Positions 9,387 through 17,883 of a stretch of 64,000 bases of DNA are shown here, in pieces. Each line of letters opens with the position of its first letter. Positions within the stretch are counted from its first letter, which is position 1. The notes below the pieces were generated by a model, which did no database searches, had not been told where the DNA came from, and worked only from the letters and a program-made list of their open reading frames with translations. This DNA is from Pseudomonas fluorescens. GTDB lineage: Bacteria; Pseudomonadota; Gammaproteobacteria; Pseudomonadales; Pseudomonadaceae. The position numbers and the translations under genes are program-made. The stretch lies in contig LR782234.1 in NCBI GenBank assembly GCA_902825215.1, positions 6,093,001-6,157,000 of the forward strand, in the 5' to 3' direction.

Positions 9387-10718
9387 TCAGTTCCTGATGG
9401 CCCAGAATTTCAGTTCAAGATTGGCGAATTCGCCGGACACGTGGAACGCGAAACCGCCGGAGCGCTCCAGTTGTGCCAGGTCTTCGGAACTGAGTTCGAG
9501 AATGAAATAGGTTTTGTTGGAGTGGAACGCGATCTGCCGCGGGGCCACCGGCAACGGTTTGACCTTGATCCCCGGCAGGTGCAGGTTGACCAGTTGGCGA
9601 ATGCGCTCCACCGGGCCGACCTTGAGGTGCGCCGGCAGACGCTGGCGCAGTTCTTCGGAGTCGCAGTCGGCACTGGCCGCCAGCACGAACGACGCCGAGC
9701 CGAGCAGTTTGTGGTCGTGCAACGGCGAAACGATGATGCCGTACTGACGCGCTTGCAGGATCAGTTCGATGGCGTGCTGTTCGAGCACCATCGACAGCAC
9801 CTGACGGATCGCTTCCATCAGTTTGCGGAAGCTGGCGCCCTGATCGGCGTGGGAATAACGGCTGTCCAGACGCGGGCGTTTGCTCTCGCCGGAGAAGGTC
9901 GCCAGATCACCGAGCATGGTCAGCAGCGTGCGGTACAACTCCTCCGGGTGCACCTGCTCCAGCCCCAGGTAATGGCGCAGCAGCAGTTCGGTGCGGTTGA
10001 TCAGTTGCAGCATCATGAAGTCGCCAACCTCGGCGCCGCCGACCTTGCCGTTGGAGCGAATCCGCTCGGCAATGGTGTCGCCACGGTGGCTGAGCATGCT
10101 GATGACTTCTTTCAGGCACGACAGCAGATAGCTCGACGCGTGGGCCTGGATGTAGGTCGGCACGAAGTCCGGATCGAGGCTGATCACGCCGTCGGGGGTG
10201 GTGTCGAGCACGTCGCAGATCTTCAGCTTGACGTAGGCCTGATCGCTCTGCTGCTCGCCGAGCAACAGTTTGAAGTCCGGACGACCGCAGCTGACCTGGC
10301 TGGCGGAATCGTCGCCGGCGTTGGAGTCGGCAACTTCGGCGTCGTACGCGGTGTAGCGTGCGAGCACGTCGGATTGCTCCGGGCGACGGGCCTCGATGTG
10401 GTTGCCGGTGACCAGTGGCAGCGCCAGATAGATCGGGGTGTTACCGGTGTTCGGCGGCACGTCCAGCGCCAGCGGTTCGGTGTTGCCGCCGAGTTCGAAC
10501 AGGCTGCCGTCTGGCAGGATCCCCGAGGCTTCACTGATCACCAGTTTGCCCATGTTGAGGAACTGCAGGTCGATTTCCAGATTGAGAAAACCCCAGGTGT
10601 AGCCACCAAGCAGTTGCGTGCGGGTTTTCATCTGGTGATCGTAATAGCGATCGTTGTGCTGGAAGTGCTGCGGACGCAGCAGCATGCCTTCCTGCCAAAT
10701 GACTTTATGGGTATTCAT
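9387..10718 (-). CDS. tssK: TssK baseplate protein
   Basis: This 443-aa cytoplasmic protein has the family's characteristic start, KVIWQEGMLLRPQHFQHNDRY minus its last residues. TssK connects the TssE/F/G baseplate to the TssJLM membrane complex through trimers. Length is typical (about 440-450 aa). It starts 2 bp after the tssJ stop (TGATCATG) and ends 5 bp before tssL. Nothing unusual is seen. Confidence 0.95.
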   Translation of the reverse strand: MNTHKVIWQEGMLLRPQHFQHNDRYYDHQMKTRTQLLGGYTWGFLNLEIDLQFLNMGKLVISEASGILPDGSLFELGGNTEPLALDVPPNTGNTPIYLALPLVTGNHIEARRPEQSDVLARYTAYDAEVADSNAGDDSASQVSCGRPDFKLLLGEQQSDQAYVKLKICDVLDTTPDGVISLDPDFVPTYIQAHASSYLLSCLKEVISMLSHRGDTIAERIRSNGKVGGAEVGDFMMLQLINRTELLLRHYLGLEQVHPEELYRTLLTMLGDLATFSGESKRPRLDSRYSHADQGASFRKLMEAIRQVLSMVLEQHAIELILQARQYGIIVSPLHDHKLLGSASFVLAASADCDSEELRQRLPAHLKVGPVERIRQLVNLHLPGIKVKPLPVAPRQIAFHSNKTYFILELSSEDLAQLERSGGFAFHVSGEFANLELKFWAIRN

Positions 10719-10720
10719 GA

Positions 10721-11230
10721 TCAGTCATCCGCCTTGGCGAGCACTTGATGGGTGTTACGGATGCCGGTCTGGTCCAGCGTCAGATCGACGTCGGTGACTT
10801 CCAGCGGAGTGATCTGAACCGTGTGGCGCCATTGGGTGTCGGGCAAGTCGCGGTAAGCGGCGAGAACGCCAACATACAGGCTGCCCTCTTCCACCTTGAG
10901 CTTCATCTCCACGGTTTCACCCGGGCGCAGTTCGAGTTCTTCGCTGGCCACCAGATCCGGGTTGAGGGCTTCCTTGGCGCGTTCGTAGAGGCTGAAGAAA
11001 TCAGCGTTCTCGAAAGTCACCGGGTGCTTGAGTTCGAACAGGCGCACGACGATCGGCGACGGCCGCCCGTTGAGGTCCGGGTTGAGCTGATCGCTGCCGG
11101 TGAGTTTCAGGTTGATCTTGGTCACTTTCGAGTACGGCGACAGCGACGAGCAACCGGCGAGCAGCACCAGCAGGGTGAGCGCAGTCAGCGTCTGGAAAAA
11201 AGCGGTCGAGCGGCGAGACATGCGCATCAT
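10721..11230 (-). CDS. tssJ: TssJ outer-membrane lipoprotein
   Basis: This protein of about 169 aa carries a lipoprotein signal peptide: basic start MSRR, hydrophobic stretch, then lipobox LAGC with the lipidated Cys at about residue 27. TssJ anchors TssM at the outer membrane. The rest is a transthyretin-like beta fold with GSDQLNPDLNGRPSPIVVR, a familiar family stretch. Three in-frame ATGs (11230, 11227, 11221) are possible starts; the first two overlap the fha stop (GGATGATG). The choice changes only the n-region of the signal peptide. Confidence 0.92.
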   Translation of the reverse strand: MMRMSRRSTAFFQTLTALTLLVLLAGCSSLSPYSKVTKINLKLTGSDQLNPDLNGRPSPIVVRLFELKHPVTFENADFFSLYERAKEALNPDLVASEELELRPGETVEMKLKVEEGSLYVGVLAAYRDLPDTQWRHTVQITPLEVTDVDLTLDQTGIRNTHQVLAKADD

Positions 11231-12423
11231 CCTTGGTGGTCGGTGTGAAGGGTGGAAATCAGGCGGATCTGTTCTTCGTAGGCCTGCGCGAAGTCGCGGG
11301 CCAGCAGGCGCTCGCTCCAGTCATCGTCCTGGCGCAGCGCCTGGTGATAACGGCCGAACGCTCTCCAGCGCCCGCCAGACGTGGCGATCAGTGGCTTGTT
11401 GTCGCGCTCGAAACGCAGGGTCAACTGCTCCGGCGAGAAATGCTCGAGCGTGCCGCGCACGGCGGCGCGGCTGGCGGTGAGCAAGGCCACTTGATGCGCC
11501 TGCAAATCACGGAACGCACGGGAGATCGCCTGCTCGGCCGGCAGATGCCCGGGCTTGCTCGGCTGCAACAGAATCTCCAGCGCTTCGCTCGGGTCAACGG
11601 CGAATTTCAGCGGGTTCTTGTTGGTGCCTTGCACGGTGGTCTGGGCCAGACGCAGTTCGTTTTTCAGCTCCGAGCGGGTGCGCAGGCTCTGCTGCAAACC
11701 GCCGATGCTCTGGCGCAACAGCCGCGCCGCATTGATCGCCATGGCTTCGCGTTCGTCGTGGCTGAGGCCTTTGACGTCGACACCCAGCGCCGCGCCGAAA
11801 TGTTCCCAGAACCCGTCGCTCTGACGCTCGACGGCTTTTGGGGCCGGAGCGGGCTCGGGTTCGACCGGGGCGGCGATCAGCTCTGGGACCAGCAGGCTTT
11901 CCATGTCGATGCGCGCGTAGTCGGCACGCTGACGCGAATCTTCCGGTTTGGCCGTAGGCGCCAGCAACTCGTCGATTTCCGAGTACACGCGCTCTTGCTG
12001 CTCAAGCGCATTGAGCGGGTCGAGATCGAGGAACGCGTCATCCGGAATGATGCTGCCGGCAGCGCGCGGACGGCCGACTTCACCGTCGAAGGTTGCCGGG
12101 TCGCGCACCAGCCGCGCGCGAATCTCGAAGTCACCGAGGATGTAGGTGCTGCCGTGCTCGATGCGCACCGGCTCGCCCTTGTGCAGGCGCGCGTGGCTGC
12201 TGCCGTCCTGGACACCGTTGCTGCTGGTGTCGGTCAGGAAAAACGAGCCATCGCGGTAGCTGACAATTGCGTGGTGATTGGACAGGTGACGCTTGCGGTC
12301 AGGGATGATCCAATCGCAGTCCTCGCCCCGCCCGATCACGCCGCCGGCCTGCTTGAAGGTCCGTTGGCACAATTCGGTGGGCACGAACTGCTTGGTGTTC
12401 AGCATTTCGAAAACCAATTCCAT
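11227..12423 (-). CDS. fha: Fha-type FHA-domain T6SS scaffold protein (TagH family)
   Basis: This 398-aa protein has an N-terminal FHA phosphothreonine-binding domain at about 25-100, seen in GRGEDCDWIIP, LSNHHAIVSY and TDTSSNGV. The C-terminal domain (about 215-395) is the TagH/VasC-type region shared by T6SS Fha proteins. A Pro/Ala/Glu-rich linker joins them. It probably acts as the phospho-switch scaffold read by the kinase/phosphatase pair at the end of the operon. Its stop overlaps the tssJ start, and it follows the small lipoprotein gene by 18 bp. Confidence 0.92.
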   Translation of the reverse strand: MELVFEMLNTKQFVPTELCQRTFKQAGGVIGRGEDCDWIIPDRKRHLSNHHAIVSYRDGSFFLTDTSSNGVQDGSSHARLHKGEPVRIEHGSTYILGDFEIRARLVRDPATFDGEVGRPRAAGSIIPDDAFLDLDPLNALEQQERVYSEIDELLAPTAKPEDSRQRADYARIDMESLLVPELIAAPVEPEPAPAPKAVERQSDGFWEHFGAALGVDVKGLSHDEREAMAINAARLLRQSIGGLQQSLRTRSELKNELRLAQTTVQGTNKNPLKFAVDPSEALEILLQPSKPGHLPAEQAISRAFRDLQAHQVALLTASRAAVRGTLEHFSPEQLTLRFERDNKPLIATSGGRWRAFGRYHQALRQDDDWSERLLARDFAQAYEEQIRLISTLHTDHQG

Positions 12424-12441
12424 GTTTGATGCTCCTTGCGG

Positions 12442-12582
12442 TCACTTGCCGCGATTGACCGCTTGCGGATCACCCAACGGGCGATAGTCGTTGTCGTTGA
12501 ATTTGTAATTGCCGCTACAGCCGCCAAGGCCGCATAGAACGACGAGGGTCAGCAGGACAGCGTGCCAGTGACGAACAGACAT
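12442..12582 (-). CDS. Small lipoprotein between sfa and fha (position of HSI-II orfX)
   Basis: A 46-codon gene starting MSVRHWHAVLLTL and ending in TGA 18 bp before fha. It has a clear lipoprotein signal: a hydrophobic stretch, then LGGC with the lipid-accepting Cys at residue 22. Only about 24 residues (SGNYKFNDNDYRPLGDPQ and a short tail) would remain after processing. A CTGGAGA ribosome site lies upstream of the start. P. aeruginosa HSI-II has the small unassigned gene PA1664 (orfX) in the same slot, so this is likely its counterpart. The mature peptide has no known domain, and its role in secretion is unknown. Confidence 0.75.
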   Translation of the reverse strand: MSVRHWHAVLLTLVVLCGLGGCSGNYKFNDNDYRPLGDPQAVNRGK

Positions 12583-12613
12583 CAGAGGGTCTCCAGGTGT
12601 AGACAAAGCACAA

Positions 12614-12638
12614 AGCGCCGACCCTTGCGGGCGGCGCT
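12614..12638 (-). terminator. Hairpin after sfa, possible terminator
   Basis: A 7-bp GC stem (AGCGCCG/CGGCGCT) plus an inner GGG/CCC pairing, followed on the minus strand by TTTGTGCTTTG. The T-run is weak, so termination may be partial. It separates the tssA-to-sfa half of the locus from the lipoprotein-fha-to-vgrG half. Confidence 0.45.
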
Positions 12639-12675
12639 GAAATTGGTTTTTCGGGGCAGATCGATGCGTTTTTGC

Positions 12676-14196
12676 CTAGCCATCGAAATCCCCCAGATTG
12701 ATGTTCAGACGACCGAGCCGATACAGCAGCGTGCGCCGTGGCAGCCCCAGTTCGCGGGCGGCGAGAGTCTGGTTGCCGTCGTTCTTGCGCAGGCAATCGA
12801 GTAACAAGGTGCGTTCGACCTGCTCCAGGCGTTCGCGCAGATTCAGGTGGCTGTTGTCCTCGAGGATCGGCTCCATGCGCAGAGCAAAATGTTCGGCGAG
12901 CAGTTCGCCGCCTTCGCACAGCAGCACGGCACGTTCGACCAGCGCCTTGAGTTCGCGCACGTTGCCGGGGAAGGTGTAACCCGACAGGTGCTCCAGCGCC
13001 GCGCTCGACCAGCGCACCGGATCGCGCTGCAGATAGGCACAGGTTTTTTCGGCGAAGTGTTGCGCCAGTTCGAGGATGTCACCCTCGCGCTGACGCAGCG
13101 CCGGCAACTCGATCGGAAATTGCGCGAGGCGGTAATACAGGTCCTCGCGGAACTTGCCTTCGCCGACCAGCGCCGCCAGATCGCGGTGCGTTGCGGCGAT
13201 GATGCGCACGTCGATCTTGTGCGTGTCGTTCGAACCCAGCGGACGAATCTCGCCTTCCTGCAACACGCGCAGAATCTTCGCCTGCAACGACAGCGGCATG
13301 TCGCCGATCTCGTCGAGCAGCAGCGTGCCGCCATTGGCCGCATCGAACAGACCGGCGCGGTCGCGATCGGCACCGGTGAAAGCACCTTTGCGATAGCCGA
13401 ACAGCTCGCTTTCAAGGAGGTTTTCCGGCACCGCCGCGCAGTTCTGCACGATGAATGCCTGGGACCGGCGCGGGCCACAATCGTGGATCGCCCGCGCAAC
13501 CACTTCCTTGCCAGTGCCGGTTTCGCCGCGCAGCAACACGGTGTACGGGCTGTGCAGGACTTTACTGATCAGCGAATGGGTCTGGCGCATCGCTGCGCTT
13601 TTGCCGATCAGACCGTAGCCGCTGATGCTCGGTACGCTGCGTACCGCCGTCGACGATTCCGCCGATGGCTGACGCAGACGTTGCAGCAAATGCAACTGGC
13701 CGAGTACGAACGAACCGAGCTGACCGAGGGAATCGGCAAAGCCCTGCAAGTCGGTGCGACGACGGCTGGCGCAGAGCAACAAGCCCTCAACCGCCTTATG
13801 GCTGTTGACCAGCGGCACGCACAGCAACGACTGCCAGGCGCTCGTAGTCGCTGGCAGAAAACTGGTCTCGTGCAGGCTGCCGCTCAAATCGTCGAGGCAT
13901 ACCACGCGGTTCTGGCACAGGGCGAACTGCAGCAGTTGTTCACCGTTGTAATCGGCCGGCAGGCTCGCCGCCTGGCGCGGTTGCAGCGCGCCATCAAGGC
14001 ATTCGGCGTTCATCCCCAGGCAAGTGTGGGTGGCGTCGAGCAGATACAGCTGCGTCAGTTCGCAACCGCTCAGCTCGGCCAGCCCGCGCACGAAGTCACC
14101 CAGCAGCGCAGCACCGTCCGCCGCCCGCGACAGACTGGCGAACTGCGCCAGCAACGCTTCGGCGTAGACCAGTGGCTGCGGCACTCGAGTGAACAT
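12676..14196 (-). CDS. Sfa-type sigma54-dependent transcriptional activator of T6SS
   Basis: This protein of about 506 aa is a bacterial enhancer-binding protein. A GAF-like sensory region fills about residues 10-170. The AAA+ domain (about 200-430) shows Walker A GETGTGKE, the sigma54-contacting loop GAFTGA and Walker B LLLDEIGD. A Fis-type helix-turn-helix ends the protein (NQTLAARELGLPRRTLLYRL). ATG 14196 is preferred over GTG 14205 because AGGTGGG lies at the right distance before it. In P. aeruginosa the equivalent gene is sfa2 (PA1663). It implies RpoN-dependent transcription of T6SS genes, possibly including hcp genes elsewhere. I found no clear -24/-12 promoter inside this locus. Confidence 0.92.
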   Translation of the reverse strand: MFTRVPQPLVYAEALLAQFASLSRAADGAALLGDFVRGLAELSGCELTQLYLLDATHTCLGMNAECLDGALQPRQAASLPADYNGEQLLQFALCQNRVVCLDDLSGSLHETSFLPATTSAWQSLLCVPLVNSHKAVEGLLLCASRRRTDLQGFADSLGQLGSFVLGQLHLLQRLRQPSAESSTAVRSVPSISGYGLIGKSAAMRQTHSLISKVLHSPYTVLLRGETGTGKEVVARAIHDCGPRRSQAFIVQNCAAVPENLLESELFGYRKGAFTGADRDRAGLFDAANGGTLLLDEIGDMPLSLQAKILRVLQEGEIRPLGSNDTHKIDVRIIAATHRDLAALVGEGKFREDLYYRLAQFPIELPALRQREGDILELAQHFAEKTCAYLQRDPVRWSSAALEHLSGYTFPGNVRELKALVERAVLLCEGGELLAEHFALRMEPILEDNSHLNLRERLEQVERTLLLDCLRKNDGNQTLAARELGLPRRTLLYRLGRLNINLGDFDG

Positions 14197-14206
14197 CACA
14201 CCCACC

Positions 14207-16864
14207 TCAGGCGAACTCGCACGTCACGCTGGCGTCGCCGTCGAGCGTGGCGTGCACGCGCTTGAGGCTTTCACCCGTGGCCATCGCATCGAGCAGACGA
14301 TCAGCCACCAGCGGCAATACGTGCTGGTCGAGCAAATGGTCGATCAGACGCGCGCCGCTTTCGCTTTGCGTGCAGCGTTCGGACAGGTGATCGACGAGGT
14401 TCTGGCACCAAGTGAAATCCAGCTGACGACGATTCAGGCGCTCGCCAAGACGACCGAGTTTGATCTCGATCAGCTCGCGCAGCACCGGGCCGCCGACCGG
14501 GTAGTACGGCACCACTTTCATCCGCGCCAGCAGCGCCGGTTTGAAGTGTTTGCTGAGCACCGGGCGAATGGTTTCTTCGAGGACTTCGGCGGTTGGCCGC
14601 GCGCCGTTCTCGCAGAGGTCGCTGATCTTGTCGCTACCGAGGTTCGAGGTCATCAGGATCAACGTGTTGCGGAAGTCGATCTCGCGACCTTCGCCGTCGT
14701 TGGCCACGCCTTTGTCGAAGATCTGATAGAACAGGTTGAGCACGTCCGGGTCAGCCTTTTCGACTTCGTCGAGCAGCACCACCGAATACGGTTTCTGCCG
14801 CACGGCTTCGGTGAGCATGCCGCCCTCGCCGTAACCGACGTAGCCCGGTGGCGCGCCGATCAGGCGCGAGACGGTGTGCTTCTCCTGGAATTCGGACATG
14901 TTGATGGTGGTGATGAAACGGTCGCCGCCATACAGCAGGTCAGCCAGGGCCAGCGCGGTTTCGGTCTTGCCGACGCCGCTCGGGCCGACCAGCAGGAACA
15001 CGCCGACCGGTGCGTCAGGCTTGTTCAGACCGGCAGCAGTGGCGCGCATCGAGCGATCCAGCGCGTGCACGGCTTGTTCCTGACCACGAATGCGCGTGCG
15101 CAAATCGGTGGCGAAACTGGCGACCTTGGCGTTGTGTTCGCGGGCCAGTTGCGCCAGCGGCACGCCGGTCCAGGCGCTGATCACTTCGGCAACCAGACGC
15201 GGGCACACTTCGAAGCTGACCAGACGTTCTTTGACTTGTGCAGCGGTCAACGCCGTGTGGGTTTCGTGAAGCTGCGCTTCCAGCGCTTCGACGCTTTGCC
15301 CTTCTTCCACTTCGACAGCGTGGGTTTCGATCACCGTGCCTTCAGCATCTTGTTCAACGCTGACGGTCGGCTCGACAGCCGCGGCTTCGCGGGCCTTGGC
15401 CAGTTGCTGACGCAATTCCAGCAGGCGCTCGGCCAATGCCTTCTGCTCGGTCCACAGGGTTTCCAGCGCGACCATCTCGCTTTCGGCTTCGTCCAGACGC
15501 GCTTCCAGTGCTTCCAGCGCTTCGTGGTCGATCAGCAGACCGGCCTCGGCATCGCGGCGCAGGGCCTGACGCTGACGGCCGCCTTCAGCCAGTTCACCAC
15601 GCAGGCGCTCAAGGCTTTCCGGGGCGGCGGCGAGGCTGATGCGCACGCGCGCGCATGCGGTGTCGAGCACGTCGACGGCTTTGTCCGGCAGTTGCCGCCC
15701 GGCCAGATAACGCGCGGACAATTCGGCCGCGGAGACCACCGCGTCATCGCGCAGGTAGATGCCGTGGCTCTTCTCGTAGACCTGAGCCAGGCCACGCAGA
15801 ATGGTCACTGCTTCGCTGACGGTCGGTTCGTGCAGTTGCACGGGCTGGAAACGACGGGCCAGCGCTGGATCTTTCTCGAAGTATTTCTTGTACTCGGCCC
15901 AGGTGGTCGCGGCGATGGTGCGCAATTCGCCACGGGCCAGTGCCGGTTTCAGCAGGTTGGCCGCGTCGGAGCCACCGGCATTGCCGCCCGCGCCGATCAG
16001 CGTGTGGGCTTCGTCGATGAACAGAATGATCGGTTTCGGCGAGGCTTTGACTTCGTCGATCACGCCTTTCAGACGACGCTCGAATTCACCTTTGACGCTG
16101 GCGCCGGCCTGCAACAGGCCCATGTCCAGCGAGAGCAATTCAACGCCTTTGAGCACCTGCGGCACTTCACCGGCGGCGATGCGCGAGGCCAGACCTTCGA
16201 CGATGGCGGTTTTACCGACACCGGCCTCACCGACGACGATCGGGTTGTTCTTGCGGCGGCGGGCGAGGATGTCGACCATCTGGCGGATCGCGCCGTCACG
16301 GCACAGCACCGGGTCGAGTTTGCCGTCGCGGGCCTGCTGGGTCAGGTTGTGGGTAAATCGCTGCAACAGCGATTCGCCTTGCGCGGCCGGTTTGCCATTG
16401 GCCGCCGGTTGCTCCTGTTGCGACAGGGCAAATTCCTTCAAACGATCGATGTTCAACTTGGCGAGCAGCGGCTGATAACGGCTGCCGGCGTAGCGCATCG
16501 GGTTGCGCAGCAAAGCCAGAATCAGCGCGGCGTCTTCGACTTGGGTCTGGCCCAGTTCAAGGTTGGCCACCAGCAGTGCGTCTTGCAGCCATTGCACCAG
16601 TTCCGGGGCGAACACCGGGTTGCGCGAGGCGCTGTGCTCAACCCGCGATTGCAGCGCGGCGCTCAGCTCACCGGCATCGACGTCGGCATCCTGCAAGGCA
16701 CGCGACAGCAAGCCGTTCGGACGCTCCAGCAGGCCCAGCAGCAGGTCTTCGACGAGAATCTTGCTGCCGCCCCGAGCCACGCACCGCTCGGCCGAACGTT
16801 CCAGATCACGACGGGTTTCGGCGTCCAGCGCCTGGATGAGTTGTTGCAGGTCTACGTTGATCAT
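14207..16864 (-). CDS. clpV: ClpV (TssH) sheath-recycling AAA+ ATPase
   Basis: This 885-aa Clp/Hsp100 ATPase disassembles the contracted TssB/TssC sheath. The N-terminal domain (1-150) binds sheath protein. Two AAA+ modules follow, with Walker A motifs GEAGVGKTA (about 218) and GPSGVGKTE (about 620). A coiled middle domain rich in Glu, Ala and Leu lies at about 410-520. The second Walker B is VVLLDEVEKA. Length is typical of ClpV (870-900 aa). It lies between tssG (11 bp away) and the activator gene. Confidence 0.96.
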   Translation of the reverse strand: MINVDLQQLIQALDAETRRDLERSAERCVARGGSKILVEDLLLGLLERPNGLLSRALQDADVDAGELSAALQSRVEHSASRNPVFAPELVQWLQDALLVANLELGQTQVEDAALILALLRNPMRYAGSRYQPLLAKLNIDRLKEFALSQQEQPAANGKPAAQGESLLQRFTHNLTQQARDGKLDPVLCRDGAIRQMVDILARRRKNNPIVVGEAGVGKTAIVEGLASRIAAGEVPQVLKGVELLSLDMGLLQAGASVKGEFERRLKGVIDEVKASPKPIILFIDEAHTLIGAGGNAGGSDAANLLKPALARGELRTIAATTWAEYKKYFEKDPALARRFQPVQLHEPTVSEAVTILRGLAQVYEKSHGIYLRDDAVVSAAELSARYLAGRQLPDKAVDVLDTACARVRISLAAAPESLERLRGELAEGGRQRQALRRDAEAGLLIDHEALEALEARLDEAESEMVALETLWTEQKALAERLLELRQQLAKAREAAAVEPTVSVEQDAEGTVIETHAVEVEEGQSVEALEAQLHETHTALTAAQVKERLVSFEVCPRLVAEVISAWTGVPLAQLAREHNAKVASFATDLRTRIRGQEQAVHALDRSMRATAAGLNKPDAPVGVFLLVGPSGVGKTETALALADLLYGGDRFITTINMSEFQEKHTVSRLIGAPPGYVGYGEGGMLTEAVRQKPYSVVLLDEVEKADPDVLNLFYQIFDKGVANDGEGREIDFRNTLILMTSNLGSDKISDLCENGARPTAEVLEETIRPVLSKHFKPALLARMKVVPYYPVGGPVLRELIEIKLGRLGERLNRRQLDFTWCQNLVDHLSERCTQSESGARLIDHLLDQHVLPLVADRLLDAMATGESLKRVHATLDGDASVTCEFA

Positions 16865-16875
16865 GGCTCACGTCC

Positions 16876-17883
16876 TTAATGAATTTTGCTGCCCAGGGTC
16901 ACCACGCCGTCCGCTTTCTCGCGGCCCAGCCAGCTGGTCCAGCCGAGGCGACAGGCGTTTTGCTCACCGATGCGCAGTTCGCGGATTTCTTCCTGGCGCA
17001 GGACCAGGCGAATGTCGTAATCGAGCGGGTCACGCAGGGTGAACCGCACCAGCGCGCAGAGCGGCTGGTAACCGAAACCGATCGGCAGGAATTCGTGGAA
17101 ACGCTGCCAGTCGAGTTCGGTGATGTGGATGCGGAATTTGCCGCTGCGGTCGCGCACGCGCTCGCCCAGCACCAGATCTTCGCCGAGCACGCTGTTGGCG
17201 CGGCCCAAACGATTGCGCTGCTCGTCGAGAATTTCCACGCGGCGCTCGATGCACTGCTCGATGACCAGGTCTTCGTGCTTGAAGTAGTAACGCAGCACGG
17301 CTTCGATCAGCGCCGCCGAGTGCGCCCGCAGGCTGAGCAGGCCGAGGTACGGCAGCAGGCGTTTCCAGTTGAGTTCCTTGGCCTTGCGGATCTCGTCGCC
17401 GCCCAGGCCGATCAACGCGAACAGCTGCGCCGAGAACGGATCGACCGCGCCGCTCTGGAAGCTTGCGCGGTAGCGGTATTTGCGCCAGATCGGCAGCATC
17501 AGCCGTTGCAGGCGATGGTGGAACAGGTCGAGGAAATTGCGTGTCGGGTTGCCGTCTTCACTGTCGCCCAGCGCCTGCTCGCCGTAGAACGCCGGCAGCG
17601 GCGAACCGGAGCCAACCAGCCCGATCAGGTTGAAGCGCATGCGCGCGCGCATCTTGCCGTGCTCTTCGAAGAACTCGACGCGATCGACGTCACTGCGCGG
17701 AAAGCCCAGGCTCGGGTTGGCCTGAAACTCGACCTGATCGTACAGATCGTCTTCGCTCAGGTGCGGGTGGGCCTCGCGCAGCCGGTCGATCACCAGCAGC
17801 ACGGCCTGAAACAGCGAGTACTCGCGTATTACCTTGGTCAGCCCGCTTAGAGCAGGGGCTGCAGGCCCATACGTGGTGTCCAT
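16876..17883 (-). CDS. tssG: TssG baseplate protein
   Basis: This 335-aa protein shows the family's hallmark segments: SLFQAVLLVIDRLRE near the start, then VEFQANPSLGFPRSDV and NLIGLVGSGSPLPAFY. It ends with WTSWLGREKADGVVTLGSKI. With TssE, TssF and TssK it forms the baseplate wedge that starts tube and sheath growth. Its start overlaps the end of tssF by 37 bp in a different frame, an arrangement common in T6SS operons that suggests coupled translation. Confidence 0.95.
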   Translation of the reverse strand: MDTTYGPAAPALSGLTKVIREYSLFQAVLLVIDRLREAHPHLSEDDLYDQVEFQANPSLGFPRSDVDRVEFFEEHGKMRARMRFNLIGLVGSGSPLPAFYGEQALGDSEDGNPTRNFLDLFHHRLQRLMLPIWRKYRYRASFQSGAVDPFSAQLFALIGLGGDEIRKAKELNWKRLLPYLGLLSLRAHSAALIEAVLRYYFKHEDLVIEQCIERRVEILDEQRNRLGRANSVLGEDLVLGERVRDRSGKFRIHITELDWQRFHEFLPIGFGYQPLCALVRFTLRDPLDYDIRLVLRQEEIRELRIGEQNACRLGWTSWLGREKADGVVTLGSKIH

